Source of the DNA: Betaproteobacteria bacterium HGW-Betaproteobacteria-7
GTDB lineage: Bacteria; Pseudomonadota; Gammaproteobacteria; Burkholderiales; Rhodocyclaceae
Assembly (NCBI GenBank): GCA_002840765.1
Contig: PHCE01000007.1
Location: 62,001-126,000 of the forward strand
DNA length: 64,000 nucleotides
Direction: 5' to 3'
Below, in pieces: positions 46,547 through 54,800 of the stretch. Within the stretch, counting starts at the first letter, position 1, and each line of letters begins with the position of its first letter. The notes under the pieces were generated by a model. The model was not told the origin of the DNA and made no database searches. It worked only from the letters and a program-made list of their open reading frames with translations. The position numbers and the translations under genes were made by a program.

Positions 46547-46569
46547 TCGGACCTGCCCCGACCCAAAAA

Positions 46570-46597
46570 GACCCCGGCGCTGTCGGGGTTTCTTTTT
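46570..46597 (+). terminator. Rho-independent terminator after napC
   Basis: Stem ACCCCG (46571-46576) with CGGGGT (46584-46589), 7-base loop, and a T-rich tail TTTCTTTTT (46589-46597). It lies 24 bases after the napC stop. Confidence 0.85.
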
Positions 46598-46759
46598 GCC
46601 CCGTTCTATGCCGTGTGTAAATTGCAAATATTGACGCGAAGGGCATGAATAAAGGCTTTCCGGCCCAACACTTCGGTGAAAAGGTGTGCTACTTTTACCG
46701 TGCTGCCGTTCTGACGGCCAGTTTTCTTAATCAAACACAGGTAACTAGGAGGCACTTAG

Positions 46760-47056
46760 ATGAATAAATCCGAGCTGGTCGAAGTTGCTGCAAAAGAAGC
46801 TGGTATTACCAAAGCCGCTGCCGATAAGGCCTTGTCCGCAATCATCGCGGCAGTGGTGTCCACCGTGACCAAAGGTGAGTCGGTCACGCTCGTTGGTTTC
46901 GGCACGTTCAAGTCCGCCAAGCGCGCTGCGCGCACCGGCAAGAATCCGAAAACCGGCGCCACGTTGAAGATTCCGGCCACTACCGTGCCGAAATTTACTG
47001 CCGGAACGGCTTTCAAGGCATCTGTTGCCGCCAAGAAAACCGCCAAGAAGAAATAA
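46760..47056 (+). CDS. hupB: DNA-binding protein HU
   Basis: Histone-like protein of 98 residues. MNKSELVEVAAKEAGITKAA opens the helical dimer part; VTLVGFGTFKSAKRAARTGKNPKTGATLKIPATTVPKF is the DNA-embracing arm region with the conserved GKNP and a lysine-rich end. The start follows AGGAGG (46747-46752). It has its own terminator. HU bends DNA and shapes the nucleoid. No clear promoter is seen in the 160 bases between the napC terminator and the start. Confidence 0.95.
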   Translation: MNKSELVEVAAKEAGITKAAADKALSAIIAAVVSTVTKGESVTLVGFGTFKSAKRAARTGKNPKTGATLKIPATTVPKFTAGTAFKASVAAKKTAKKK

Positions 47057-47072
47057 TCAGGCTTTCCTCTAT

Positions 47073-47106
47073 GCGGGGTCCGTGTTGAACGGACTCCGCT
47101 TTTAAT
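47073..47106 (+). terminator. Rho-independent terminator after the HU gene
   Basis: Stem GCGGGGTCCGT (47073-47083) with ACGGACTCCGC (47089-47099), 11 pairs including one G-U, 5-base loop, then TTTTAATTT. It ends 5 bases before the start codon of the next gene. Confidence 0.9.
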
Positions 47107-47111
47107 TTGCG

Positions 47112-47444
47112 ATGACGAATCCGAACCCCGAAACCCCCCCAGAAGCCCAGAACGTTGCCCCGCCACCCAACGACAATCGTCGCCGTCTGCGCGAACTGTT
47201 GTCGATCCCGGAGCGTGACCGTAGCGACGAACAGTGGGATGAGATCATCGAGTTGGAAATTCAGCTCGCTCCCGGCAACCGCATTTCCGGGAATGAGCCC
47301 GCTGGCGGCCAGAACCGCTCGACGATGCCGCAGGGCAACAAGCCTGGTGGTGGTGGCAACGCGCAGAAGAAGCATCGTCCGCGCACCAACAACAACCGGC
47401 GTCCGCGCCAGAACAAGCCGCCGTCAGGCGGGAATCCCGCCTGA
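47112..47444 (+). CDS. Small disordered basic protein of unknown function
   Basis: Predicted protein of 110 residues that I do not recognise. The first 20 residues are Pro/Asn-rich, 23-55 form a charged helix (RRRLRELLSIPERDRSDEQWDEIIELEIQL), and the rest is Gly/Asn/Pro-rich with basic clusters (KKHRPRTNNNRRPRQNK), suggesting nucleic-acid binding or a disordered tail. There is no Shine-Dalgarno and the start lies directly behind the HU terminator, so expression would need read-through or a promoter I cannot see. Coding character in this frame is moderate. Confidence 0.55.
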   Translation: MTNPNPETPPEAQNVAPPPNDNRRRLRELLSIPERDRSDEQWDEIIELEIQLAPGNRISGNEPAGGQNRSTMPQGNKPGGGGNAQKKHRPRTNNNRRPRQNKPPSGGNPA

Positions 47445-47483
47445 CGTTTTGCTGCCCTGCCGTGAAGCGGCATAATTGCCGGC

Positions 47484-48644
47484 ATGCAGCATTTTGATCT
47501 GATCATCGTCGGTGGCGGCCTGGCCGGCGCCAGCCTGGCTCTGGCCCTGCGCGACAGCCGTTTGCGTATCGCCCTGGTCGAGAGTCGGCCGCCGGTTGTG
47601 CCGGCCGGGTGGGATGCCAGGATCTACGCGATCAGTCCAGCCAATGTCGCCTTTCTCGAAGCGCTCGGTGCCTGGAAGCATCTCAATGCGCAGCGCATGG
47701 CACCGATTCGCCACATGCAGATATTTGGTGATGCCGGCGGACGCCTAAATTTCTCTGCCTACGATTCCGGTGTGCCGGAGCTGGGCTGGATTCTCGAGTC
47801 ATCGCTGATGGCTTGCGAGTTCTGGGAAAGCGCCAAGCGTCAGGCCAACCTCACCCTGTTTTGTCCGGCAGCCCCAGGGGCGCTGGAGTTTCGGCATGAT
47901 GCGGCCGTCCTCCGTCTGCAGGACGGAACCGTGCTCTCGGCACGATTGCTCGTCGGTGCCGACGGGCGTGACTCGTGGACGCGGCAGGCGGCTGGGCTCG
48001 CGGCAATCAACACGCCCTACGGCGAAAAGGGTGTAGTCGCCAATTTCACGACCACGCTTGCGCATCGCAACACCGCCTGGCAGTGGTTTCGTGACGATGG
48101 CGTGCTCGCCTATCTGCCCTTGCCGGGGAACCGTATGTCCATCGTCTGGTCCACTCCCGACGAACAGGCTGATGCGCTGTGCGCACTTCCGCCAGTGGCC
48201 TTTTGCGAGACTGTTTCGGCTGCGGGCGAAGGCGTTCTCGGAGGGCTGGAGTTGCTGACACCGCCGGCCGCTTTCCCGTTGCGCCTGATGCGTGTTCCGG
48301 AGACAGTGGCGCCGCGTCTGGCATTGGTCGGCGATGCGGCGCATGGCATCCACCCGTTGTCCGGGCATGGCATTAATCTGGGCTTTCAGGATGTCAAGGA
48401 GCTCGCCAGCCTGCTGGCGGCGACGCCGCCCTGGCAGGATCTGGGCGACGTGCGGTTGTTGCGGCGCTATCAGCGGGCACGGCGCGAGGAAACCTTGTTG
48501 CTGCAAGGCGCTACAGACGGCTTGCGGCGTTTGTTCAAGAGCGGTGCGGCCATGGGGCCGCTGCGCAATGTAGGGCTGAACCTGACGAACGGTCTGCCTT
48601 TCGTGAAAAACGCATTGGTGCGCTATGCACTTGGTGCTTTCTAG
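47484..48644 (+). CDS. UbiH/COQ6-family FAD monooxygenase
   Basis: Aromatic hydroxylase of 386 residues probably in ubiquinone synthesis. FAD-binding motifs: DLIIVGGGLAGASLALAL at the N-terminus, LLVGADGRDSWTRQ in the middle (DG motif), and ALVGDAAHGIHPLSGHGINLGFQD (read in blocks), the GD-x-AH-x3-P-x2-G-x-G-x-N signature. The ring position it hydroxylates (UbiH, UbiF or UbiI type) cannot be determined by eye. It precedes dsbC by 9 bases, so the two are co-transcribed. Confidence 0.85.
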   Translation: MQHFDLIIVGGGLAGASLALALRDSRLRIALVESRPPVVPAGWDARIYAISPANVAFLEALGAWKHLNAQRMAPIRHMQIFGDAGGRLNFSAYDSGVPELGWILESSLMACEFWESAKRQANLTLFCPAAPGALEFRHDAAVLRLQDGTVLSARLLVGADGRDSWTRQAAGLAAINTPYGEKGVVANFTTTLAHRNTAWQWFRDDGVLAYLPLPGNRMSIVWSTPDEQADALCALPPVAFCETVSAAGEGVLGGLELLTPPAAFPLRLMRVPETVAPRLALVGDAAHGIHPLSGHGINLGFQDVKELASLLAATPPWQDLGDVRLLRRYQRARREETLLLQGATDGLRRLFKSGAAMGPLRNVGLNLTNGLPFVKNALVRYALGAF

Positions 48645-48653
48645 GAGATTCGC

Positions 48654-49358
48654 ATGTTGAAGAAACTGTTGTCGCTGGCCCTTGTCGCCACCGTCTGCCC
48701 GGCGCTGGCGGCGGGCGAGGCGGATATCCGGAAGGCGATGGAGGAACGTCTCGGGACCAAGGTGGAGAGCGTTACGCGGGCTGGCTATCTGGGCTTGTAC
48801 GAGGTATACGCTGACGGCAATATCTTCTATACCGACGATAAGGTCAGCGCCATCATGATCGGTGGCCAGCTGATAGACGGACGGGACATGAAGAACATTA
48901 CCGAGGAGCGGATGCGCAAGCTGACGGCCATTCGTTTCAACGACCTGCCGCTGAATCAGGCGATCAAGCAGGTGCGTGGCGATGGCAGGCGTGTGATGGC
49001 CACCTTCGAGGATCCCAATTGCGGCTATTGCAAGCGCCTGGCTCGTGAGCTGCAAATGCTGGACAACGTCACTGTGTACGTTTTTCTCTACCCGATCCTC
49101 TCCGAGGACTCGGTGCGCAAGTCGAAGCAGATCTGGTGTGCCCCTGACCGGGCCAAGGCTTGGACCGACTGGATGGTCGAGGGCAAGGCTCCTGCCGGGC
49201 GTGATGACTGCGATACATCGGCGGTGACGCGCAATCGCGACTACGGTCGGCGGCTGAACATTTCGGGTACGCCGACGATTTTCTTCGCCGACGGCGAGCG
49301 GGTTCCAGGGGCAGTCCCGATTGCCCGCATCGAGCAGAAGCTCTCGCAGATCAAGTAA
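48654..49358 (+). CDS. dsbC: Thiol:disulfide interchange protein DsbC
   Basis: Periplasmic disulfide isomerase of 234 residues. Signal peptide 1-20 (ALAA|GE). The N-terminal dimerisation domain covers about 21-85 and the thioredoxin fold carries the active site C123-G-Y-C126 in EDPNCGYCKRLA, followed by the cis-Pro loop ISGTPTIFFADG. A second Cys pair (WC near 155 and DDC near 178) matches the structural disulfide of the family. DsbD would keep it reduced. A hairpin follows the gene. Confidence 0.94.
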   Translation: MLKKLLSLALVATVCPALAAGEADIRKAMEERLGTKVESVTRAGYLGLYEVYADGNIFYTDDKVSAIMIGGQLIDGRDMKNITEERMRKLTAIRFNDLPLNQAIKQVRGDGRRVMATFEDPNCGYCKRLARELQMLDNVTVYVFLYPILSEDSVRKSKQIWCAPDRAKAWTDWMVEGKAPAGRDDCDTSAVTRNRDYGRRLNISGTPTIFFADGERVPGAVPIARIEQKLSQIK

Positions 49359-49369
49359 GCATTCGGTCT

Positions 49370-49416
49370 GGTTCCAGGCGGCCTTTTCACCAGCAGTTTT
49401 GGCCGGCCCTGGAACC
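49370..49416 (+). terminator. Hairpin after dsbC
   Basis: GGTTCCAGG (49370-49378) pairs with CCTGGAACC (49408-49416); an inner GGCC (49380-49383) can pair with GGCC (49401-49404). It is 11 bases after the dsbC stop and lacks a T-run, so it may be a transcript-stabilising hairpin or a Rho-assisted terminator. Confidence 0.5.
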
Positions 49417-49438
49417 GGCAGTCGGTCGGCCCGGGTGC

Positions 49439-49454
49439 TGACCAGCGACCAGTG
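49439..49454 (+). repeat. Second copy of the dispersed 16-bp sequence
   Basis: TGACCAGCGACCAGTG, one mismatch to the copy on the minus strand at 41682-41697. It overlaps the first unit of the CCAGTGATCG direct repeat. Confidence 0.4.
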
Positions 49455-49865
49455 ATCGGGTCGTGAAATATACTGGCGCCAGTGATCGAGGCATTGTGCA
49501 TCACGCATGCCGATTTCCCATCGGCTTCACCGTTTCCCCGAGTGCTGCCAGCTATCCGGATCACCGCAAGGCCCCAGATGATCTGCGGGCCAATAATGGT
49601 GAACGCAATCCGGTGCGAGCCTACGCCGACTGACGGTCGGCCCTGACGGCGCTAATCTCGCCATACATTCCCTGTGCTTTTTCCTTCCCGGCTACCCATT
49701 TGGAATGCCGGCCGCCGGCTTTCTGCGGGCTTTTGTCCAATGCTTACAAGTCACTTTAAGTGTCGTTTTCCTAGCGTTGATTATTAAAGGAATTTTTTTC
49801 AAAATCAAGGTGAAGAATGTTCATCTAAGTCATTGTTGCGTAAGAAAAAAATTCGGATTTTTCTA

Positions 49866-49894
49866 TTGACTGTGGTGTTTCGTTCAACTAAAGT
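49866..49894 (+). promoter_or_regulatory. Sigma70 promoter of the dcw cluster
   Basis: TTGACT (49866-49871), 17-base spacer, TAAAGT (49889-49894). Transcription would start near 49901, inside the MraZ repeat array, so MraZ binding would block it. The upstream bases are A/T-rich and could serve as an UP element. Confidence 0.75.
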
Positions 49895-49928
49895 GGGAAA
49901 ACGTGTCGAAAAGTGGGTAAACGGGGGT
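49894..49928 (+). promoter_or_regulatory. MraZ operator repeats
   Basis: Pentamers with a 10-bp period: TGGGA (49894), TGTCG (49904), TGGGT (49914), GGGGT (49924), each separated by five A-rich bases. MraZ of E. coli binds TGGG-type repeats separated by 5 bases in the same place, so this is the autoregulatory site of the cluster. The second unit is degenerate. Confidence 0.75.
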
Positions 49929-49935
49929 TGATGGA

Positions 49936-50382
49936 ATGTTCGAAGGAGCGACAGCGCTCAGTCTGGATGCGAAGGGGCGGCTTGCCATACCGGCAAGGCA
50001 CCGCGAGTCCCTGCTCGCCGCCGCTGAGGGTTCGCTGGTCCTGACCGCACATCCGCACCGTTGCTTGCTGCTCTATCCGTCGCCGGCCTGGCAGCCGATC
50101 CGTGATCAGATTCTCAAGGCGTCCAGCCTTGATCCGCGGGCGGCTTCGATCAAGCGCGTGCTGGTCGGTAATGCCCGCACCGAGGAGCTGGATTCCGCCG
50201 GGCGCATCCTGGTTGCCGGCGAATTGCGCGACTACGCGCAGCTGGAAAAAACGGTCTATCTGGTCGGCATGGGCACCCACTTCGAAATCTGGAGCGAGGC
50301 CGGCTGGAGGAAGCAGAACGATCTGGCTGCGGAGGCGCTATCCGGCGATCTGCCGCCGGGCTTTGGGGATCTCGTGCTGTGA
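49936..50382 (+). CDS. mraZ: Transcriptional regulator MraZ
   Basis: AbrB-like DNA-binding protein of 148 residues, with two copies of the MraZ repeat: [18 protein letters not shown] in the first half and [19 protein letters not shown] in the second. It represses the dcw operon through the repeats just upstream and opens the cluster as in most proteobacteria. An out-of-frame ATG lies 5 bases upstream; the [11 protein letters not shown] start matches the family. Its stop overlaps the rsmH GTG start (GTGA). Confidence 0.95.
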   Translation: MFEGATALSLDAKGRLAIPARHRESLLAAAEGSLVLTAHPHRCLLLYPSPAWQPIRDQILKASSLDPRAASIKRVLVGNARTEELDSAGRILVAGELRDYAQLEKTVYLVGMGTHFEIWSEAGWRKQNDLAAEALSGDLPPGFGDLVL

Positions 50383-51305
50383 CCGCCGGTGGCACCCACG
50401 TCACGGTGCTGCTCGATAAGGCGGTGGAGTCCCTGGCGATCAAGGCTGACGGTATCTATATGGATGCCACGTTCGGCCGCGGCGGTCACAGCCGCCACAT
50501 TCTTTCCGGGCTTGGCGAGAACGGGCGATTGGTCGCCCTCGATCGCGATCCGCAGGCCATCGCTGCTGGTGCGGCAATCAATGATGGGCGTTTCCAGCTG
50601 GTTCATCGGGCCTTTGGCGAACTCGCCGAAGCCGCCGAGGAGGCCGGTGTTTCCGGTGTTGATGGGATTTTGTTTGATGTAGGGGTGTCGTCGCCGCAAA
50701 TCGACGATGGGGAGCGCGGCTTCAGCTTTCGCTACGACGCGCCGCTCGACATGCGTATGGATACGACGCAGGGCGAGACGGCGGCCGAGTGGCTGGCGCG
50801 GGCCGAAACGAGGGAAATAACGGAGGTCATCAAAAATTATGGCGAAGAACGGTTTGCTTTCCAGATTGCAAAGAAGGTTGTGGCTGCTCGGCTCGAACAA
50901 CCTATTGTCACAACAGCTCAGTTCGCGGCCCTCGTACGCTCGGCCGTGCGCACCCGTGAACCAGGGCAGGACGCGGCGACGCGCAGCTTTCAAGCTCTAC
51001 GGATTCATATCAATCAAGAGCTCCGCCAGCTGGAGATAGCCCTGCCGCAAGCCCTCGATCTGCTCAAGCCGGGCGGGCGGCTGGTGGTGATCAGCTTTCA
51101 TTCGCTGGAAGACCGTATCGTCAAGAACTTCATGCGCTCCCAGGCGACGCCGGATGATCTGCCCAAGGGCCTGCCCTTGCGTGCCGATCAGCTACCGCCG
51201 CCGAAGCTGCGCTTGATCGGCAAGGCCATGCGTCCCGAGGCGGCCGAAGTGGCAGTCAATCCACGGGCGCGCAGCGCCGTGATGCGGGTGGCGGAAAAAA
51301 TCTGA
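50379..51305 (+). CDS. rsmH: 16S rRNA m4C1402 methyltransferase RsmH
   Basis: SAM-dependent N4-methyltransferase of 308 residues acting on C1402 of 16S rRNA (old name MraW). Blocks: [13 protein letters not shown] at the start, [13 protein letters not shown] as motif [20 protein letters not shown] in the middle, and [16 protein letters not shown] near the end. Start is GTG overlapping mraZ by 4 bases; the stop overlaps the ftsL ATG by one base. Confidence 0.96.
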   Translation: MTAGGTHVTVLLDKAVESLAIKADGIYMDATFGRGGHSRHILSGLGENGRLVALDRDPQAIAAGAAINDGRFQLVHRAFGELAEAAEEAGVSGVDGILFDVGVSSPQIDDGERGFSFRYDAPLDMRMDTTQGETAAEWLARAETREITEVIKNYGEERFAFQIAKKVVAARLEQPIVTTAQFAALVRSAVRTREPGQDAATRSFQALRIHINQELRQLEIALPQALDLLKPGGRLVVISFHSLEDRIVKNFMRSQATPDDLPKGLPLRADQLPPPKLRLIGKAMRPEAAEVAVNPRARSAVMRVAEKI

Positions 51306-51580
51306 TGCTGCGCTTCAACATGACCCTTCTGCTCATTCTCGTGGTCTGTGCCCTGGCGCTGGTGACCTCCCAGCACCGGGCGCGCAAGCTGTTCCAGGAA
51401 CTGGAGCAGGAGCAGGAGCGGGCGCGTCAGCTGGATGTCGAGTACGGTCAGCTGCAGCTGGAAATGTCCACCTGGGCGACGCATCCACGGATCGAGAAGA
51501 TTGCCCGCGATCGCCTGCGCATGGTCCAGCCGGATGCCGCCGGGCGTGCCGTCGTTGCCCAGCCGGCGGGAGGGCGCTGA
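51305..51580 (+). CDS. ftsL: Cell division protein FtsL
   Basis: Small bitopic division protein of 91 residues. A short cytosolic start is followed by a TM helix (about 4-20, MTLLLILVVCALALVTS) and a periplasmic coiled coil (about 22-60, RARKLFQELEQEQERARQLDVEYGQL). It forms the FtsQLB complex. One-base overlaps with rsmH and ftsI fix its place. The C-terminal residues are of low complexity. Confidence 0.9.
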   Translation: MLRFNMTLLLILVVCALALVTSQHRARKLFQELEQEQERARQLDVEYGQLQLEMSTWATHPRIEKIARDRLRMVQPDAAGRAVVAQPAGGR

Positions 51581-53328
51581 TGGTCGTCCGTCGTCGCCCG
51601 CAACGCGGTCATCGCTATACCGAAAGTCCGGTGCTCGAACTGGCACTGCAGGGCTGGCGCTCGCGCATGGTCGGCCTGTTGTTGATGGCGGCCCTGCTGA
51701 CCCTGGTCGCCCGCGCTTTCTATTTGCAGGTGATCAACAACGACTTCCTGCAGGAAAAGGGCGATTCCCGCTATCGCCGCGACATCGAGGTCTCGGCTTC
51801 GCGCGGCAAGATCACTGATCGTCATGGCGACATGCTGGCCGTGTCGACGCCGATGAAGTCGATCTGGGCGATTCCCGGTGACGCGCGGACGATGAGCGCC
51901 GAACAGAAGCAGCAACTGGCGGCGCTGCTCGAAATGAACGTGCGCGAACTGGATGGCAAGATCGCCCCGGAAAAGACCTTCGTCTATGTCCGCCGGCAGG
52001 TTTCACCGGAAACCGGCGAGCGCATCGCCGCGCTGAAGCTGCCTGGCATCCACCAGGAAAAGGAATACCGTCGCTTCTATCCGACCGGTGACATGACCGC
52101 CCACGTGGTCGGCTTCACCGGCGTCGACGACAAGGGTCTGGAGGGGGTTGAACTGGCCTTCCAGCCGAGCCTCCTGGGCCGTCCGGGGAACCGTACGGTG
52201 ATCCGCGACCGCCGCGGCAACATCATCGAGGATGTCGGCGCCACGCGGCCGCCGCAGGATGGCAAGGAAATCCGCCTGTCGATCGACTCGAAGATCCAGT
52301 ACCTGGCCTACAGTCAGCTCAAGGCGGCCATCGATCACCACAAGGCCAAGGCTGGCGGCGCCGTCGTCATCGATGCGCGCAATGGCGAGATCCTGGCCTT
52401 GGTCAACTGGCCGGCCTACAACCCGAACAATCGCCAGAAGCTTTCCGGCGCCCAATTGCGCAACCGCGCCATTACCGACACCTACGAGCCGGGTTCGGTG
52501 ATGAAGCCGTTCATCGCAGCTCTGGCACTGGATCGCGGCAAGCTGAGCTTCAACAGCATGATCGATACGGCACCCGGCCGGATGACGATCGGCCGGGCGA
52601 CCATTTCCGATACGAAACCCCATGGCAACCTCACTGTCGCCGAGGTGATCCAGAAGTCATCAAACATCGGCACGGCCAAAATCGCCTTGGGTTTCCCGGC
52701 GCAAGACATGTGGGAGATGTTCGACAAGCTCGGTTTCGGCCAGGAGCCGAATCTTGGTTTCCCCGGCGAGGTCTCCGGCCGTTTACGGCCGTGGAAAAGT
52801 TGGCGGCCGATCGAACAGGCGACCATGTCCTACGGGCACGGCATCTCGGTCAGCCTGATCCAGATGGCCCGCGCCTATACCGTCTTCGCCAACGACGGCG
52901 AACTGATGCCGCTGTCGCTGCTACGCGTGGACGAGACCCCGGTACGGGGCGTCCGCGTCTTTTCGCAACAGACCATGCGTGAGCTGCGCCTGATGCTGGA
53001 GATGGCAGTGCAATCGGAAGGCACCGCCCCGCGGGCGCGCGTTGCCGGCTACCGGGTCGGCGGCAAGACCGGTACCGCCTACAAGATCGAAGGCGGCGTC
53101 TATGCCCGCAAATACATTTCCTCTTTCGTCGGTATCGCCCCGATCAGCGATCCGCGTCTGGTCATTGCCGTCATGGTTGACGAGCCGTCGGCCGGCGGTC
53201 ACTACGGCGGCGACGTCGCCGGGCCAGCTTTTTCCAACATCGCCGCTGGCGCCCTGCGCAGCCTTGGCATACCGCCCGATGCACCGCTGCAGGTGGCGGC
53301 AACGAGCAACGGAAAGGGGCCGCTGTGA
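51580..53328 (+). CDS. ftsI: Septal peptidoglycan transpeptidase FtsI (PBP3)
   Basis: Class B penicillin-binding protein of 582 residues for septal cross-linking. TM helix about 31-50, pedestal domain with the VSASRGKITDRHGDMLAVS block, transpeptidase domain with S306-x-x-K309 (PGSVMKPF), SSN (QKSSNIGTAK) and KTG (GGKTGTAYK). Acts with FtsW encoded downstream. The stop overlaps the murE GTG (GTGA). Confidence 0.97.
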   Translation: MVVRRRPQRGHRYTESPVLELALQGWRSRMVGLLLMAALLTLVARAFYLQVINNDFLQEKGDSRYRRDIEVSASRGKITDRHGDMLAVSTPMKSIWAIPGDARTMSAEQKQQLAALLEMNVRELDGKIAPEKTFVYVRRQVSPETGERIAALKLPGIHQEKEYRRFYPTGDMTAHVVGFTGVDDKGLEGVELAFQPSLLGRPGNRTVIRDRRGNIIEDVGATRPPQDGKEIRLSIDSKIQYLAYSQLKAAIDHHKAKAGGAVVIDARNGEILALVNWPAYNPNNRQKLSGAQLRNRAITDTYEPGSVMKPFIAALALDRGKLSFNSMIDTAPGRMTIGRATISDTKPHGNLTVAEVIQKSSNIGTAKIALGFPAQDMWEMFDKLGFGQEPNLGFPGEVSGRLRPWKSWRPIEQATMSYGHGISVSLIQMARAYTVFANDGELMPLSLLRVDETPVRGVRVFSQQTMRELRLMLEMAVQSEGTAPRARVAGYRVGGKTGTAYKIEGGVYARKYISSFVGIAPISDPRLVIAVMVDEPSAGGHYGGDVAGPAFSNIAAGALRSLGIPPDAPLQVAATSNGKGPL

Positions 53329-54800
53329 GCCGCCCGCGTGAGCTGATCGAAGGCCTGGGTGTCGAGCCGACCGGAGCCACCGACGACAGCCGCCAGGTGC
53401 GCCCGGGCGACCTGTTCATCGCCTATCCGGGTGATCTGGCCGACGGCCGTTGCTACATTGGCGACGCACTGGCCCGCGGCGCCATCGCCGTGCTCTGGCA
53501 GCCAGGCGGCGATTTTGTTTGGGATGCCAGTTGGGCTGTGCCCAATCTGCCGGTCGACGCCCTGCGTCCGCAGGCCGGGCCGATCGCCCATGCCATCTAT
53601 GGCCACCCGAGTGAAGGCCTGTCGCTGATCGCCATTACCGGCACCAACGGCAAGACGACGGTCAGCCAGTGCATCGCCCAGGCCTACGCCAAGCCCTGTG
53701 CCATCATCGGTACGCTCGGTGCCGGCTTCCCCGGTGAATTGGTCGAAACCGGCTTCACCACGCCGGAAGCGACGACGCTGATGCGCTATCTGGCCGAGTT
53801 CCGCGCGCATCATGCCGCCGCTTGCGCCCTGGAAGCCAGTTCGATCGGCATCGAGGAGGGCAGGATGAATGGCGCCCGCGTAGACGTCGCCGTGTTCACC
53901 AATCTCACCCGTGATCACCTCGATTACCACGCCAGCATGGACGCCTACGCCGAGGCCAAGGAGAAGCTCTTCCTCTGGCCACGCCTGCGCACCGCCATCA
54001 TAAATCTCGACGATCCCTTCGGCCGGCGCCTGGCCAGCCGGACGACGGCCCTGCGCGTGCTCGGTTACGCCATCGGCGAAATTCGTCGCGACTTCCATGC
54101 CCTGGTCCGCGCCGAGAATCTGGAAAACACCCCCTTCGGCCAGCGCTTCACGCTGATCCTGCCGAATGGTCGGGGCACCGTCGATACGGCACTGGTCGGC
54201 CACTACAACGTCGCCAACCTGCTGGCCGTCGCTGCCGTACTGCATGATGCCGGCCTGGCGGCCGCCGACATCGTCCGCCGTCTGGCCGATCTGACCCCGC
54301 CGCCGGGACGTATGGAGCGCGTCGGCGGCAATGGCGAGCCGCTGGTCGTCATCGATTACGCGCACAGCCCGGACGCACTGGAGAATGCCTTGAGCACCCT
54401 GCGCGCCGTCGCCACCTCACGTGCCGGTCGACTGGCGGTGGTCTTCGGTTGCGGCGGCGATCGTGATCGCGGCAAGCGGCCGCAGATGGCCGAAGTGGCC
54501 TCGCGCATCGCCGATCGCGTGCTGGTCACCAGCGACAACCCGCGCCGCGAAGAGCCGGCAGCCATCGTCGCCGAGATCGTTGCCGGCCTGAGCCACGGCG
54601 AAGTCGAGATCGACCGCGCCGCGGCGATCCGCAAGGCCGTCGCCGAAGCCGATGCGCACGACGTCATCCTGCTGGCTGGCAAGGGCCACGAGTCTTATCA
54701 GGAAATCGCCGGCATCCGTCACCATTTTTCCGACGTCGAGCAGGCGCAGGCTGCGCTGGAACTGCGACGCAACACATCCCCTCAGGAGGCCGGCGCATGA
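53325..54800 (+). CDS. murE: UDP-MurNAc-tripeptide synthetase MurE
   Basis: Cytosolic Mur ligase of 491 residues adding the third stem residue. ATP loop is AITGTNGKTTVSQCIA; the motif TSDNPRREEP marks the meso-diaminopimelate-adding type, as expected for a Gram-negative. TDDSRQVRPGDLF is the N-terminal UDP-binding block. Start GTG overlaps ftsI, stop overlaps murF (ATGA). Confidence 0.96.
   Translation: MSRPRELIEGLGVEPTGATDDSRQVRPGDLFIAYPGDLADGRCYIGDALARGAIAVLWQPGGDFVWDASWAVPNLPVDALRPQAGPIAHAIYGHPSEGLSLIAITGTNGKTTVSQCIAQAYAKPCAIIGTLGAGFPGELVETGFTTPEATTLMRYLAEFRAHHAAACALEASSIGIEEGRMNGARVDVAVFTNLTRDHLDYHASMDAYAEAKEKLFLWPRLRTAIINLDDPFGRRLASRTTALRVLGYAIGEIRRDFHALVRAENLENTPFGQRFTLILPNGRGTVDTALVGHYNVANLLAVAAVLHDAGLAAADIVRRLADLTPPPGRMERVGGNGEPLVVIDYAHSPDALENALSTLRAVATSRAGRLAVVFGCGGDRDRGKRPQMAEVASRIADRVLVTSDNPRREEPAAIVAEIVAGLSHGEVEIDRAAAIRKAVAEADAHDVILLAGKGHESYQEIAGIRHHFSDVEQAQAALELRRNTSPQEAGA

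Larger units (their letters stand above)
49359..49935. other. 577-bp intergenic region before the dcw cluster
   Basis: It holds a hairpin after dsbC (49370-49416), a 16-bp dispersed repeat copy (49439-49454), a 10-bp direct repeat CCAGTGATCG at 49449-49458 and 49479-49488, a perfect palindrome ACTGGCGCCAGT (49472-49483), a short GCCGG/CCGGC hairpin near 49708-49720 followed by TTTCTG, and from about 49740 a marked AT-rich stretch leading to the dcw promoter. I see no convincing gene in it. Confidence 0.6.

Noticed and set aside
47799..49508. A 569-codon open frame on the minus strand opposite the UbiH-family gene and dsbC
   Set aside because: It lies antisense to two well-supported genes, has no recognisable domain and shows the composition typical of GC-rich shadow frames.
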